From Kordiimonas pumila (lineage in GTDB: Bacteria > Pseudomonadota > Alphaproteobacteria > Sphingomonadales > Kordiimonadaceae), in contig NZ_CP061205.1 in the NCBI RefSeq assembly GCF_015240255.1, positions 806,001 to 870,000 of the forward strand: a DNA stretch of 64,000 bases, in the 5' to 3' direction. Made by a program: the position numbers and the translations under genes. Positions 16,353 to 24,761 of the stretch are shown piece by piece. Positions within the stretch are counted from its first letter, which is position 1, and the number at the start of each line of letters is the position of its first letter. The notes under the pieces were generated by a model. That model was not told where the DNA came from and ran no database searches. It saw only the letters and a list, made by a program, of their open reading frames with translations.

Positions 16353-17714
16353 TTAGGCTACGAATTTCTCATAGAGCAGGAACACGAACACTGCTCCGAT
16401 GGCGAGGGGGCATACAAACCGCACCAGAAAATACCATAGCTTGAACCATTTTTCTGTCATGGCCAGTTCTTCCAGCAGGTTTTTACGCAGTATAAACCAG
16501 CCCATAAACAGCGCCATAAACATGCCAGCAAGGGGCATCATCAGGTTATTTGTCAGGAAATCGAACAGATCAAACAGTGTCATGCCAGCGAATGTAAAGT
16601 CGGCAAGCAGGTTAAAGCTGAAGACAGTCAGAATGCCTAGCATAAATGTACCAAAGCCGATAGATAGAGCGGCTTTTTTACGGGTGTACCCTGTTTTTTC
16701 CTGAAGGTACGAAACAGAAGGCTCCAGAAGGGATATGGAGCTGGTGATGGCTGCAATGACAAGAAGAGCGAAGAAGAGCGCACCAAAAATAACGCCAAAA
16801 TGCATCTGACCAAAGGCGATAGGCAGTGTTACGAAAATAAGGCCGGGGCCGCTGCTTAAGTCAAGGTTGTAGGCAAAAACCAGTGGGAAAATCGCAAGAC
16901 CAGCAAGCAAGGCAACAGCCGTGTCAGCGCTTGCGATAATTACCGCAGATTTGCCAACACTTGTATCTTTTTTAAGGTACGATCCATATGTCATCATGGA
17001 ACCAAGCCCTAGCGAGAGCGAGAAAAAGGACTGGCCGAGAGCTTCCAGAGCGACGCTGAAAGTAACCTTGCTAAAGTCAGGTTTGAATAAAAACGAAACT
17101 GCTTGGGCAAAATCTCCGGCAACGGCCGCATAAATAACAAGCGCAATAAGCAGAATAAAAAGCGCAGGCATCAATATAGTTACAGCTTTTTCAAGGCCGC
17201 CTTCCACGCCTTTTGCCACAATAAACATAGTGAGAGATATAAAGCCGGCATGCCATAGTATCATCGTTACCGGGCTAGCTAGCATCGTACCGAACAGCGC
17301 GCCAGCCGCTTCAGCCGTAATGCCGTCAAAAGCGCCGATAATAGATTGAATGATGTAAGAAAGTGTCCAGCCACCAATAACAGAATAGAAGCTTAGAACA
17401 ATGAATGACCCCAAAACGCCAGACCAGCCAACAAGCTGCCAGGCGCTGCTTCTGCCTTCTTCTTTTGCAATTTTCAGCATGGAGCCGATGGGGGATAATT
17501 GACCGCGCCGTCCAAGCGAAAGTTCAGCAACAAGAACCGGGGTACCAATAAGAAACACAAAACCTAGGTACATAAGGACAAAAGCCCCGCCGCCGCCTTG
17601 CCCTGCTTCATACGGGAACCGCCAAATGTTTCCCAAGCCTACTGCGCTGCCCACAGCGGCCATAATGAATGTCCACTTGGATGACCAATTTGAATGTTCT
17701 TTAGCTGCCGCCAC
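16353..17714 (-). CDS. Sodium-dependent transporter, neurotransmitter:sodium symporter (NSS) family
   Basis: A 453-residue NSS/LeuT-fold transporter. The first helix has the signature AAVGSAVGLGNIWRFPY with the unwound sodium/substrate site, followed by GGGAFVLMYLGFVFLIGTPVLVAE. About 11-12 helices are predicted. It probably imports an amino acid or related amine with sodium; the exact substrate cannot be read. It stands alone between sufE and the SPOR lipoprotein. Confidence 0.92.
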   Translation of the reverse strand: MAAAKEHSNWSSKWTFIMAAVGSAVGLGNIWRFPYEAGQGGGGAFVLMYLGFVFLIGTPVLVAELSLGRRGQLSPIGSMLKIAKEEGRSSAWQLVGWSGVLGSFIVLSFYSVIGGWTLSYIIQSIIGAFDGITAEAAGALFGTMLASPVTMILWHAGFISLTMFIVAKGVEGGLEKAVTILMPALFILLIALVIYAAVAGDFAQAVSFLFKPDFSKVTFSVALEALGQSFFSLSLGLGSMMTYGSYLKKDTSVGKSAVIIASADTAVALLAGLAIFPLVFAYNLDLSSGPGLIFVTLPIAFGQMHFGVIFGALFFALLVIAAITSSISLLEPSVSYLQEKTGYTRKKAALSIGFGTFMLGILTVFSFNLLADFTFAGMTLFDLFDFLTNNLMMPLAGMFMALFMGWFILRKNLLEELAMTEKWFKLWYFLVRFVCPLAIGAVFVFLLYEKFVA

Positions 17715-17793
17715 GTTTTATCCCCCTGATAATTTCAAGATTGTTGCATAATGAAACTATTTGCCAATGTCTATAAGGAACTCTCTATAGCGT

Positions 17794-18597
17794 TTATAGG
17801 GCGGTATCTATGACAGCGCAGTATTCACCCTGACTCTTAACCGCTGTGCAAAAAGCCTGTGCATCGGCTTTATCGCGGGACCGTATGCCAAGCCGTATAG
17901 CTGTCTTGCCTTTCACCACAGTTTCCCACTGGTCAAGAATGCCTTGAAGGGCCGGATATTTGGCTTCAAGCGTACTTTTATGGCTCACAGCACTTTCGAA
18001 CGAACTGTATGATGCCAGATGGGAAAACCATTGCCCAAAAGGAGATTGGCTATCTGGCCGTGTTACGTCGATCGGTGGCCCGTTATAGGTAGTGGTGGTA
18101 CCAGATGTTTCTTTTTTAGGTTCACGTTCGGGCAGGCCTTCAGGTAAACGCGGTTCTGGGCGCAGGTTTGCATCAAGTACAGCAAGGTTGCGGGCAACGG
18201 TCGCCAGCCTGCGGGCTGCTTCCTCAGAAAGGCTGCCATCTACCATGGCTTCGCGCCCACACTTAATGCGAACATAGCCGTCATAACCAGCTTGCATAAG
18301 CTGGGCGTACAGGCCTTGTGCCCGGCTCGGGTGGCCGCTTTCTTCCAAGGCCAGAGCCAAATAAAAGCGGTCAATCGGTGAGGCGAGTGGCTCACTGGTG
18401 AGCTGTTTTACCACATCATCAGCGCGGCCTTCGCACATGGCAGCTTCAATAGTTTGTTGCATATAGCTGCTATAATTTTCGCTGTCTTGGCTGCGGGTTG
18501 TGGGTGCATACGGGCTAGGTGAACATGCGGTGATAAGCCCTGTCAGGAGAACCACCAGTGCTGTGCCAGCAGGGCACAATGTGCTAAGCTGTTTCAT
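17794..18597 (-). CDS. SPOR-domain lipoprotein
   Basis: A 267-residue protein read from ATG 18597, which gives a clean lipoprotein signal with lipobox ITAC (C at about residue 25); longer starts would overlap the upstream carbonic anhydrase gene. A helical, TPR-like region with DRFYLALALEESGHPSRAQGLYAQLM (split by a bend) follows. The C-terminal 80 residues are SPOR-like (WFSHLASYSSFESA through RLGIRSRDKADAQAFC), a fold that binds denuded peptidoglycan at division sites. It starts 4 bases after the carbonic anhydrase stop, so the two are one operon. Confidence 0.75.
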   Translation of the reverse strand: MKQLSTLCPAGTALVVLLTGLITACSPSPYAPTTRSQDSENYSSYMQQTIEAAMCEGRADDVVKQLTSEPLASPIDRFYLALALEESGHPSRAQGLYAQLMQAGYDGYVRIKCGREAMVDGSLSEEAARRLATVARNLAVLDANLRPEPRLPEGLPEREPKKETSGTTTTYNGPPIDVTRPDSQSPFGQWFSHLASYSSFESAVSHKSTLEAKYPALQGILDQWETVVKGKTAIRLGIRSRDKADAQAFCTAVKSQGEYCAVIDTAL

Positions 18598-18601
18598 CTT
18601 T

Positions 18602-19375
18602 TTATTGAGGCCGCGCATCGAGAATAATCCTGTTATTGCGGTTCTGGGTTGGTCTTGCTGTGTTGCCGCCCAGTAAGCCACGCATCAAATTAATCTGTTC
18701 GCCTGAAAACTCTACCGGCGTTTTTAAAACATACCAGTTTACATCCTCGGTACAGGGCGGTGTGGTAAGGGACCCCATATAGCGATAGTAGGATTTATCA
18801 TTTGGCATCAGGTCGCGCGCATTGATCAGCACTTTGTCTTTGTGAATAATCTGGTCAGATTCGAGCGGTATGTTTTCATAAAGTTCTTGGGCCGCTATGT
18901 TTGCTTTACCCTCTTTTACAAAAACAGCAATAACAGCCAGACTGCCATCAACTGCTTTATGCACAAAGTGTATCGCCATGGGGTATTGCTCTCCCATCAC
19001 AGTGTGTTCTGCGGGGGTATGAAAATGAAATTGCTGTAGCTCAAACCGTTTTGCGCCAACCAGAAGATAGCTGCCTTTATCATAATCCTGCATAATGGAA
19101 ACACGGTTATTACTGAGGTGCACGGGGGTAACCTGATAGTCTGTTTCCAGCCTGTGCATGATCGCCGGGTCTGTGCCTTCAATATCAATGGGGGATTGTT
19201 GTTTGCCGTACAGGCAAAGGCCATTTGCGGGCGACAGGTCGTGCCAGTTTGCAGGTCCGTTTGACCCAGAGTAGCTCCAGTTGCTTGGCCCGCCGTCATA
19301 TGCGGCGATACTGGCCGTTAGCACTAAAGATGCCAGCAGCGTTGCAGCTACTTTCCCTTTTTTAAATGCCCCCAT
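18602..19375 (-). CDS. Periplasmic alpha-carbonic anhydrase
   Basis: A 257-residue alpha-class carbonic anhydrase with a signal peptide (hydrophobic KVAATLLASLVLTASIA). Zinc ligands are the two histidines of QFHFHTPAEH and the histidine of AIHFVH. QSPIDIEG and GSLTTPPCTEDVNWYVL are conserved substrate-pocket motifs. It interconverts CO2 and bicarbonate in the periplasm. The start at ATG 19375 is preferred because AGGAGG lies 9 bases upstream; an ATG at 19399 lies upstream of that site. The SPOR lipoprotein follows in the same operon. Confidence 0.93.
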   Translation of the reverse strand: MGAFKKGKVAATLLASLVLTASIAAYDGGPSNWSYSGSNGPANWHDLSPANGLCLYGKQQSPIDIEGTDPAIMHRLETDYQVTPVHLSNNRVSIMQDYDKGSYLLVGAKRFELQQFHFHTPAEHTVMGEQYPMAIHFVHKAVDGSLAVIAVFVKEGKANIAAQELYENIPLESDQIIHKDKVLINARDLMPNDKSYYRYMGSLTTPPCTEDVNWYVLKTPVEFSGEQINLMRGLLGGNTARPTQNRNNRIILDARPQ

Positions 19376-19480
19376 CGTCTGTTGCCTCCTGAAAGTCATG
19401 AACAGCTGCCCTAATTATGTGCGCTTTTATGTTTGTTATTTAGATAAGCTACTATGCAGTTCATTTTATTAAAAGTCTGT

Positions 19481-20914
19481 TTATTCAATTATATAAGATG
19501 AAAATGCCTTTAGGGCATGATCTATATGACGATCTTCAAGGTTGGCAAATCCTATAAGGAGGCCTTCTTTTACGGGTCCATCCGTGTATGTGGAGGATAG
19601 ATTGACAGCACCAATACCGCAAAGACGCGCTTTTTCGGCAAGCTTGCTTCCGTTAAAATCGCGGTTCCTTTTGGGGTATACAACGAGGTGAAGGCCCGTA
19701 TCTGTAGGGTTTAAGGTAAAATGGCGAGACAGATGTTTTACAAAAGATGCCTGAAAAAGTTGTTTTCTGTGGGCATGCACTTTTCTGAGACGTCTTATAT
19801 GTCGGGCAAAATGACCTTCATTTATAAAGCTGGCGAGTGCTATTTGCGGTAATATAGAGGGGAAACTATCAACAGTGGACCTGTGCAGAGCAAGTTTTTT
19901 AACAAGGCCTTCTGGCATTACAAGATATCCAAGCCTAAGGGCCGGGAAAACTGACTTTGAAAAGCTGCCCCCATAAATAACACGCTGGCCACCATCAAGC
20001 CCCTGCATGGAGCCAAGCGGTTTGCCTGCATAGCGAAACTCGCTATCATAATCATCCTCAAGGATCAGGGAATTGCTTTTGCTGGCCCAGTTCAGCAATT
20101 CCAGTCTGCGGGCAAGCGGCATTGTAATGCCAAGTGGATATTGACGTGAAGGGCACGTAACCAGCAAACCGGAAAGTGTGTTTGAGGGCGGCAAAGCGCC
20201 TTGCCCGTCAAGGGGGATATAGTCAACCGGTTGCCGTATGTTTTGAGAGGCTTTCTGAAAGCCGCTGTAGCCGGGATTTTCAAGATAAACAGGCGCATGT
20301 GCAGAAAGCAGGCAATCTGTTATCAGTCGAAACCCTTGTATAAGGCCAGATACAATAATAACTTGGTCTGGCTGTGCCACAACGCCGCGCGATGCACCTA
20401 AATAGATGGATATGGCTTTTCTAAGCGGCGCGTATCCCAGTGGGTCATTATGGGTATAGACGGCCTCATCAGCCTTGCGCCAGACGCGGCTAATGAGGCG
20501 TGCCCACAGGTCGCGCGGAAACGCATCAAACGCTGGCATGCCGGGCCATACGGCACCGTGGTTGTGGACGGCGGGGCCTGTGCCATTCTTGCTGACTGTT
20601 GGCTCGCTTAGGGGCGCGGCTGTATTGAACGTGTCTGGTATCTCAGCATTTACAAAAGTACCTGCACCGGTTTTGCTGGTAAAATAGCCTTCCGCCACAA
20701 GCTGGTCGTATACGGCCAGAACAGTATTGCGCGAGATGCCTAAATGCTGTGCCAAAGCCCGACTAGACGGCATTCTTGTGCCTGTGGGGGTTTTTCCTTC
20801 TAAAACAATGTCACGTAATTGGGTGTATAGCTGTTGCTGCAAAGATATACTGGTCTTTGCAGTTAGGGGTACCATGAGAGTTGTTTCAAATATACGGTCC
20901 ATAATTGGTACCAT
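19481..20914 (-). CDS. MocR/PdxR-type regulator (GntR helix-turn-helix fused to aminotransferase)
   Basis: About 477 residues from ATG 20914 (ATG 20902 is equally possible; no clear ribosome-binding site decides). The N-terminal winged helix carries MPSSRALAQHLGISRNTVLAVYDQLVAEGYF. A linker leads to a type I aminotransferase fold with the PLP lysine in GGSFSKSVFPALRLGY and an upstream aspartate in LILEDDYDSEFRY. MocR proteins bind PLP or amino-compound aldimines and control a divergent gene. Here that is the flavin-binding protein at 21000, a fitting target since such proteins relate to pyridoxamine-phosphate oxidase. The longer upstream frame runs into the divergent gene and is not credited. 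Confidence 0.9.
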   Translation of the reverse strand: MVPIMDRIFETTLMVPLTAKTSISLQQQLYTQLRDIVLEGKTPTGTRMPSSRALAQHLGISRNTVLAVYDQLVAEGYFTSKTGAGTFVNAEIPDTFNTAAPLSEPTVSKNGTGPAVHNHGAVWPGMPAFDAFPRDLWARLISRVWRKADEAVYTHNDPLGYAPLRKAISIYLGASRGVVAQPDQVIIVSGLIQGFRLITDCLLSAHAPVYLENPGYSGFQKASQNIRQPVDYIPLDGQGALPPSNTLSGLLVTCPSRQYPLGITMPLARRLELLNWASKSNSLILEDDYDSEFRYAGKPLGSMQGLDGGQRVIYGGSFSKSVFPALRLGYLVMPEGLVKKLALHRSTVDSFPSILPQIALASFINEGHFARHIRRLRKVHAHRKQLFQASFVKHLSRHFTLNPTDTGLHLVVYPKRNRDFNGSKLAEKARLCGIGAVNLSSTYTDGPVKEGLLIGFANLEDRHIDHALKAFSSYIIE

Positions 20915-20999
20915 GGATATACTTAAATTGGATCTTTTTATAGTATCAATATTAAGGCACCCTATGTTTCCAGTGCATGAATGACCTAGGAAATACATT

Positions 21000-21671
21000 G
21001 TGGACCAGCAAAAAACATCGGCGTTTAAACGAAATGACCGTAACCGCATAAAACGTGGCCATAAACGCGGGCACTATGACCAAAAGACAGTTTATGACAT
21101 TATCGACAGCCATTTTTTATGTCATGTGGCCTATGAAGTGGATGGTCAGCCTTTTATTGTGCCAACATCGCATTGGCGTGAAGGGAACAAGCTTTACTGG
21201 CATGGTTCTATCAAAAGCCAGATGATTAGGCACTTGGCCAAAGGTAATTCTGCAACGGTGAGTGTTACCCATATTGATGGGCTGGTGCTGGCACGTTCCG
21301 CTTTTTCAACTAGCGTTAATTATCGCTCGGCTATTTGTTATGGCACGCCGACACTTGTGACCGACAAGGATGAGTGGGTGCGTGTGATGAAGCTTTTTTT
21401 TGACAAATTGGCACCAGAACGTTGGGAACAACTGCGCCCCATGACGGATCAGGAATATAAAGCAACAGGCTTGTTGGAGATGGATATTGAAGATGCAGCG
21501 GCCAAAGTACGGGCTGACCCACCAGGCGACGGGGAAGAAGCAGACTGGCCTATTTGGGCAGGCGTTATACCGCTTGATATTGTGGAGCGTGCGCCAATTA
21601 AAGCGCCGGAAAAAGGGGGTGCGCCATTATTACACGGTATTATGCCGGCATATGACTGGAAAAAATCGTAG
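21000..21671 (+). CDS. Pyridoxamine 5'-phosphate oxidase-like flavoprotein (NimA-type)
   Basis: A 223-residue protein starting at GTG 21000 with AGGAA about 9 bases upstream. The split-barrel FMN-binding fold shows FLCHVAYEVDGQPFIVPTSHW, LYWHGSIKSQMIRHL and SVNYRSAICYGTPTLV, as in the COG3467/NimA group. Members reduce nitroimidazoles or bind flavin; the physiological substrate is unknown. The basic N-terminus (FKRNDRNRIKRGHKRGHYD) is usual for the group. It is divergent from a MocR regulator that probably controls it. Confidence 0.85.
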   Translation: MDQQKTSAFKRNDRNRIKRGHKRGHYDQKTVYDIIDSHFLCHVAYEVDGQPFIVPTSHWREGNKLYWHGSIKSQMIRHLAKGNSATVSVTHIDGLVLARSAFSTSVNYRSAICYGTPTLVTDKDEWVRVMKLFFDKLAPERWEQLRPMTDQEYKATGLLEMDIEDAAAKVRADPPGDGEEADWPIWAGVIPLDIVERAPIKAPEKGGAPLLHGIMPAYDWKKS

Positions 21672-21680
21672 TGACGGCTC

Positions 21681-21709
21681 GCCCAAAGCCCGTTAAAGCG
21701 GCTTTGGGC
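21681..21709. terminator. Hairpin between convergent genes
   Basis: GCCCAAAGCC / GGCTTTGGGC, a perfect 10-bp stem with a 9-base loop. It lies between the flavoprotein stop and the end of the EamA gene, overlapping the latter's last codons. T-runs are poor on both sides, so termination is only moderately likely. Confidence 0.45.
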
Positions 21710-22619
21710 ATTCCTTGACCGGTGGTGCAAGGGGGGCCGTTTTGGCCATTATGGCAATGACAATACCGCTTATAATGGCTAGAAGGCCAAGCTGCTCAAT
21801 CTGGTTGGGTATTTCACCCAAAATTATAACAGCCAGCACTACAACGATGGCCGGTACTGACGCATTTAGAACAGAGGTGCGACCAGAACCTAATATGGCA
21901 ACTGCCTTGTTAAAAAAGATAATAGCAACAACGGCGCTGAACACACCTTGCCACAAAACCTGTAGGGCAATGGTTTCCACCGGCATGGCAAGAAAATGAG
22001 TTTCTGGCCCCCAAAACACATGGTACGTGCCCATCAGGGCGCAGGAAACAAATGCTATCCGGGCCGCCACGGTAAGGGGCGGCATTGGCCACCTTTTAAT
22101 GAGGGTGGTATAGGTACCCCACAAGAGCCCTGCGAGCACAAACAGGCAGTCGCCAATCCAGCTGTTGGCCTTGTGTGCAGCCCCTGTGCTGGCCCCAATA
22201 GAGAGGCATAATAAACCTGCTGCAATAATGGCAGCGCCTAAAACGCGCTGTTTTGTTAGCCGTTCTTTAAGCCAGAAGTGGCTAACAGTCAGGGTGAACA
22301 GCATTACCGTGCCGGGAATGATAACCCCGCCGTGGTTCGCTGGGGCATAGGTAAAGCCATTGATAGATGCCACGCTGTATGTAACACCGGCCGTACAGGC
22401 AAAGAGCAGGGATGTAACCCATTCTTTCAAAGAATTGTTGCCCCGAAACGCGAAAGGTAACAAAATAACACTAGCTACACTAAAGCGCAGTAACAGCAGT
22501 TCATAAGGTGTCATGCCTTGTTTCATGCCAAGGGCTGTTACGACAGGCCAACTGCCCCATATCATAATAGATATAAGGCCAAATAGAACACCTTTGCGGA
22601 TTTCGCTTGTTTGCTGCAC
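21693..22619 (-). CDS. DMT superfamily exporter (EamA family)
   Basis: A 308-residue protein of ten predicted helices made of two EamA repeats. The N-terminal repeat has GLISIMIWGSWPVVTALGM and RFSVASVILLPFAF; the second begins near LFVLAGLLWGTYTTLIKRW and ends ILGEIPNQIEQLGLLAIISG. Members export amino acids or other small metabolites. Substrate unknown. It is convergent with the NimA-like gene. Confidence 0.9.
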   Translation of the reverse strand: MQQTSEIRKGVLFGLISIMIWGSWPVVTALGMKQGMTPYELLLLRFSVASVILLPFAFRGNNSLKEWVTSLLFACTAGVTYSVASINGFTYAPANHGGVIIPGTVMLFTLTVSHFWLKERLTKQRVLGAAIIAAGLLCLSIGASTGAAHKANSWIGDCLFVLAGLLWGTYTTLIKRWPMPPLTVAARIAFVSCALMGTYHVFWGPETHFLAMPVETIALQVLWQGVFSAVVAIIFFNKAVAILGSGRTSVLNASVPAIVVVLAVIILGEIPNQIEQLGLLAIISGIVIAIMAKTAPLAPPVKECPKPL

Positions 22620-22734
22620 AGAATATCTCGCTATCTTTTTATGGCATACGCCTATATTTTTTTTACAGATTAGCGCACTATGCCAGCATTTTGTTAATAC
22701 AAAAAAGCGTGTCTGTCAGTCGGCATCTGCATGG

Positions 22735-23250
22735 CTATAAGCTTTTATCGCGCAGCAATTCGTAGGCAGATTGTATTTTGTGGAAACGCTCCGCGGCGTC
22801 AGGATCACCCCTGTTTGCGTCAGGGTGGTAGGTTTTGGCCAGCTTTCTGAATTGGCGCTTGATCGCGTCCTGATCACTTGTCGCTTCCAGTTCCAGTGTG
22901 TCAAAGGCCGCTTGTTCGGTTGATGTGTACCCATCTTCGTCAACAGCCCCACCCCATTCGAATGTGCGTGCGCCTGCAAAAGCATCTGACGATTCGCTAT
23001 TATCCTGCATATGGCGGCGGGCTTCTTCGTCGCTCATACCCTCAAAAAAGTTCCAGTTACGGTTATATTCCGCAGCGTGGGACTGGCAAAAATACCACCG
23101 TTCTTTGGACCCGGGTGACTTTGGTGCGGGGTGATTGCCGGTTTCAGAGCAACCAACATAGTCGCACATCCTTAAGGCTTGGGTGTCTTTGTCGCGCCCA
23201 TACTCCCCCCAGCGAGGGAAACCAAAATTTTTAATATAGTCGCTTGCCAT
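22735..23250 (-). CDS. J-domain co-chaperone
   Basis: A 171-residue protein. The N-terminal part has two cysteines and histidines in RMCDYVGCSETGNH and YFCQSHAAEYN, possibly a metal site. The C-terminal J domain (about residues 117-170) has the HPD motif in AKTYHPDANRGDPDAAERFHKIQSAYELL (split over helices II-III). It should stimulate DnaK ATPase for specific clients. This architecture is common in alphaproteobacteria but not the DnaJ housekeeping protein, as it lacks the G/F and zinc-finger regions. Confidence 0.88.
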   Translation of the reverse strand: MASDYIKNFGFPRWGEYGRDKDTQALRMCDYVGCSETGNHPAPKSPGSKERWYFCQSHAAEYNRNWNFFEGMSDEEARRHMQDNSESSDAFAGARTFEWGGAVDEDGYTSTEQAAFDTLELEATSDQDAIKRQFRKLAKTYHPDANRGDPDAAERFHKIQSAYELLRDKSL

Positions 23251-23513
23251 ATCACCAGTTACGTTTGCAAGGGTTCAACATCTGTTTTTGCACAGCAGCA
23301 AAACATGGAAGCAGGCTGTTTACCTCAATAGACCTCGAAGGTCCAGCATGCAGGTATATCGTTTTACTGTTTTCTATGGAATCACCCTTCGAACTCCATA
23401 CTATAAGATGATAATATCCTTGTGGGAATTAGCACATCCTTATTTCATACCTTTATGTTGTATAGGCTAGTTTAGGCATTACATATAAATTCTAACCGAA
23501 GAAAGGCATAGCG

Positions 23514-24191
23514 ATGCGGTCATTTCAGGAGCTTCAAGAGCTTGCGGAACAGTACCGGGCACCAGAGGAACTGGCTGCCATGATGCCAGCCGTTAAAACG
23601 GCTGATGAAATAATGGGGGTCTCTGAGGACCGTATTTTAGCACTTATGACCCGCGGTGTATTTCAGGCTGGATTTAGCTGGAAAGTTATAGAGGCTAAAT
23701 GGCCAGGTTTTGAGGAAGCGTTTGAAGGGTTTGTGCCTGTACGCTGGAAATTTATGTCAGACGATGATCTGGATAGCTTGCTGAAAGATACACGCATTGT
23801 CAGGAACGGGCAGAAAATTCTGTCTGTGCGCGATAATGCTATTATGCTCTGTGATCTTGAAGATGAGCATGGTTCTGCAGCGGCCTTTTTTGCCACTTGG
23901 CCCCGGGAAGACCATTTTGGCCTGCTTGAACTTCTGAAGAAGCGTGGCAGCCGGCTGGGTGGTGCAACAGGGCAGTATTTCTTGCGCCAACTTGGTAAAG
24001 ACGGATGGGTTTTATCGCAAGATGTGGTAATGGCACTGATCCGCGAGGGTGTGGTAGATAAAAACCCGACCTCGAAATCTGCCATGAAGGCTGTGCAGGC
24101 CGCTTTTAATGAATGGGCAACAGAAAGTGGTCGGCCATTTGCGCATATCTCACGCATGCTGGCTTTTAGTGTTGGTCCAAAAACAATTTAA
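23514..24191 (+). CDS. DNA-3-methyladenine glycosylase I (Tag)-like protein
   Basis: A 225-residue member of the Tag-like superfamily: FQAGFSWKVIEAKWPGFEEAF, a middle segment with TRIVRNGQKILSVRDNAIML and GGATGQYFLRQLGKDGWVLS match the helix-hairpin-helix core. The classical Tag N-terminus with its zinc-binding cysteine is absent, so this is a divergent branch whose activity on alkylated bases is inferred. It is followed 24 bases later by a TerB-domain gene, suggesting one transcript. The preceding 263 bases (23251-23513) hold nothing I can identify. Confidence 0.78.
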   Translation: MRSFQELQELAEQYRAPEELAAMMPAVKTADEIMGVSEDRILALMTRGVFQAGFSWKVIEAKWPGFEEAFEGFVPVRWKFMSDDDLDSLLKDTRIVRNGQKILSVRDNAIMLCDLEDEHGSAAAFFATWPREDHFGLLELLKKRGSRLGGATGQYFLRQLGKDGWVLSQDVVMALIREGVVDKNPTSKSAMKAVQAAFNEWATESGRPFAHISRMLAFSVGPKTI

Positions 24192-24215
24192 AGATTTACT
24201 CTTGAAGGGAATAAA

Positions 24216-24665
24216 ATGTTACGCCGTGTTTCACAGTTATTAGGGTTTGCTGAAAAAGAGGCAGGTGCTCCAAACGATCTGGCGCTTGCCACTGCAGCGT
24301 TACTTGTTCAGGTATCTGTTGCAGATGGAGATTTCAGCGCTGAGGAGCATAGTCGCTTGGAAGAATGCCTGATGGCACATTTTCATCTGGACGCTACTAC
24401 GGTGGCAGGACTTGTTGAGCGCGCAGCGCGGGATCAGGCAGATGCGACATGCCTTTATGCCTTTACCCGCACGATTGCTCATGAGCTGGACCAGCAAGGC
24501 AGACAGGATATTGTGCGTTTATTGTGGCAGGTAGCGCTTGTGGATGACAGCCTTGATAACGTTGAGGCTAATGTCATTGCTAAAATTGCCGGGCTTTTGG
24601 GGGTGAGTACAGCCGACCGTGTTCGCTTGCGTGACGAGGTGAAAACGTCCAGTACAATAGCCTGA
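24216..24665 (+). CDS. TerB-family protein
   Basis: A 149-residue all-helical protein of the TerB/tellurite-resistance fold: ALATAALLVQVSVADGDFSAEE in the first repeat and WQVALVDDSLDNVEANVIAKIA in the second, with conserved acidic residues that bind metal in relatives. A role in tellurite resistance is unlikely without other ter genes; small stand-alone TerB proteins are common in alphaproteobacteria and mostly uncharacterised. It follows the Tag-like gene directly. Confidence 0.82.
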   Translation: MLRRVSQLLGFAEKEAGAPNDLALATAALLVQVSVADGDFSAEEHSRLEECLMAHFHLDATTVAGLVERAARDQADATCLYAFTRTIAHELDQQGRQDIVRLLWQVALVDDSLDNVEANVIAKIAGLLGVSTADRVRLRDEVKTSSTIA

Positions 24666-24761
24666 AAGCGGCTTTTTACTTTCCGTAAAGATATTTTGTC
24701 GTACACTCATAGTTGAACTGCTTTGTAAAGAGTTGTGCTAGGAACAGGAGATGCGGCCTTA

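Noticed and set aside
20868-20915. Nine-base direct repeat GGTACCATG (20868 and 20907) at the start of the MocR gene
   Set aside because: Both copies encode the dipeptide Met-Val plus Pro at possible starts; spacing and context do not resemble MocR tandem sites outside the coding region, and the repeat is short enough to be chance.
23251-23513. Small 60-codon open frame at 23288-23470 in the gap before the Tag-like gene
   Set aside because: No ribosome-binding site, no recognisable protein features, and codon composition unlike the neighbours.
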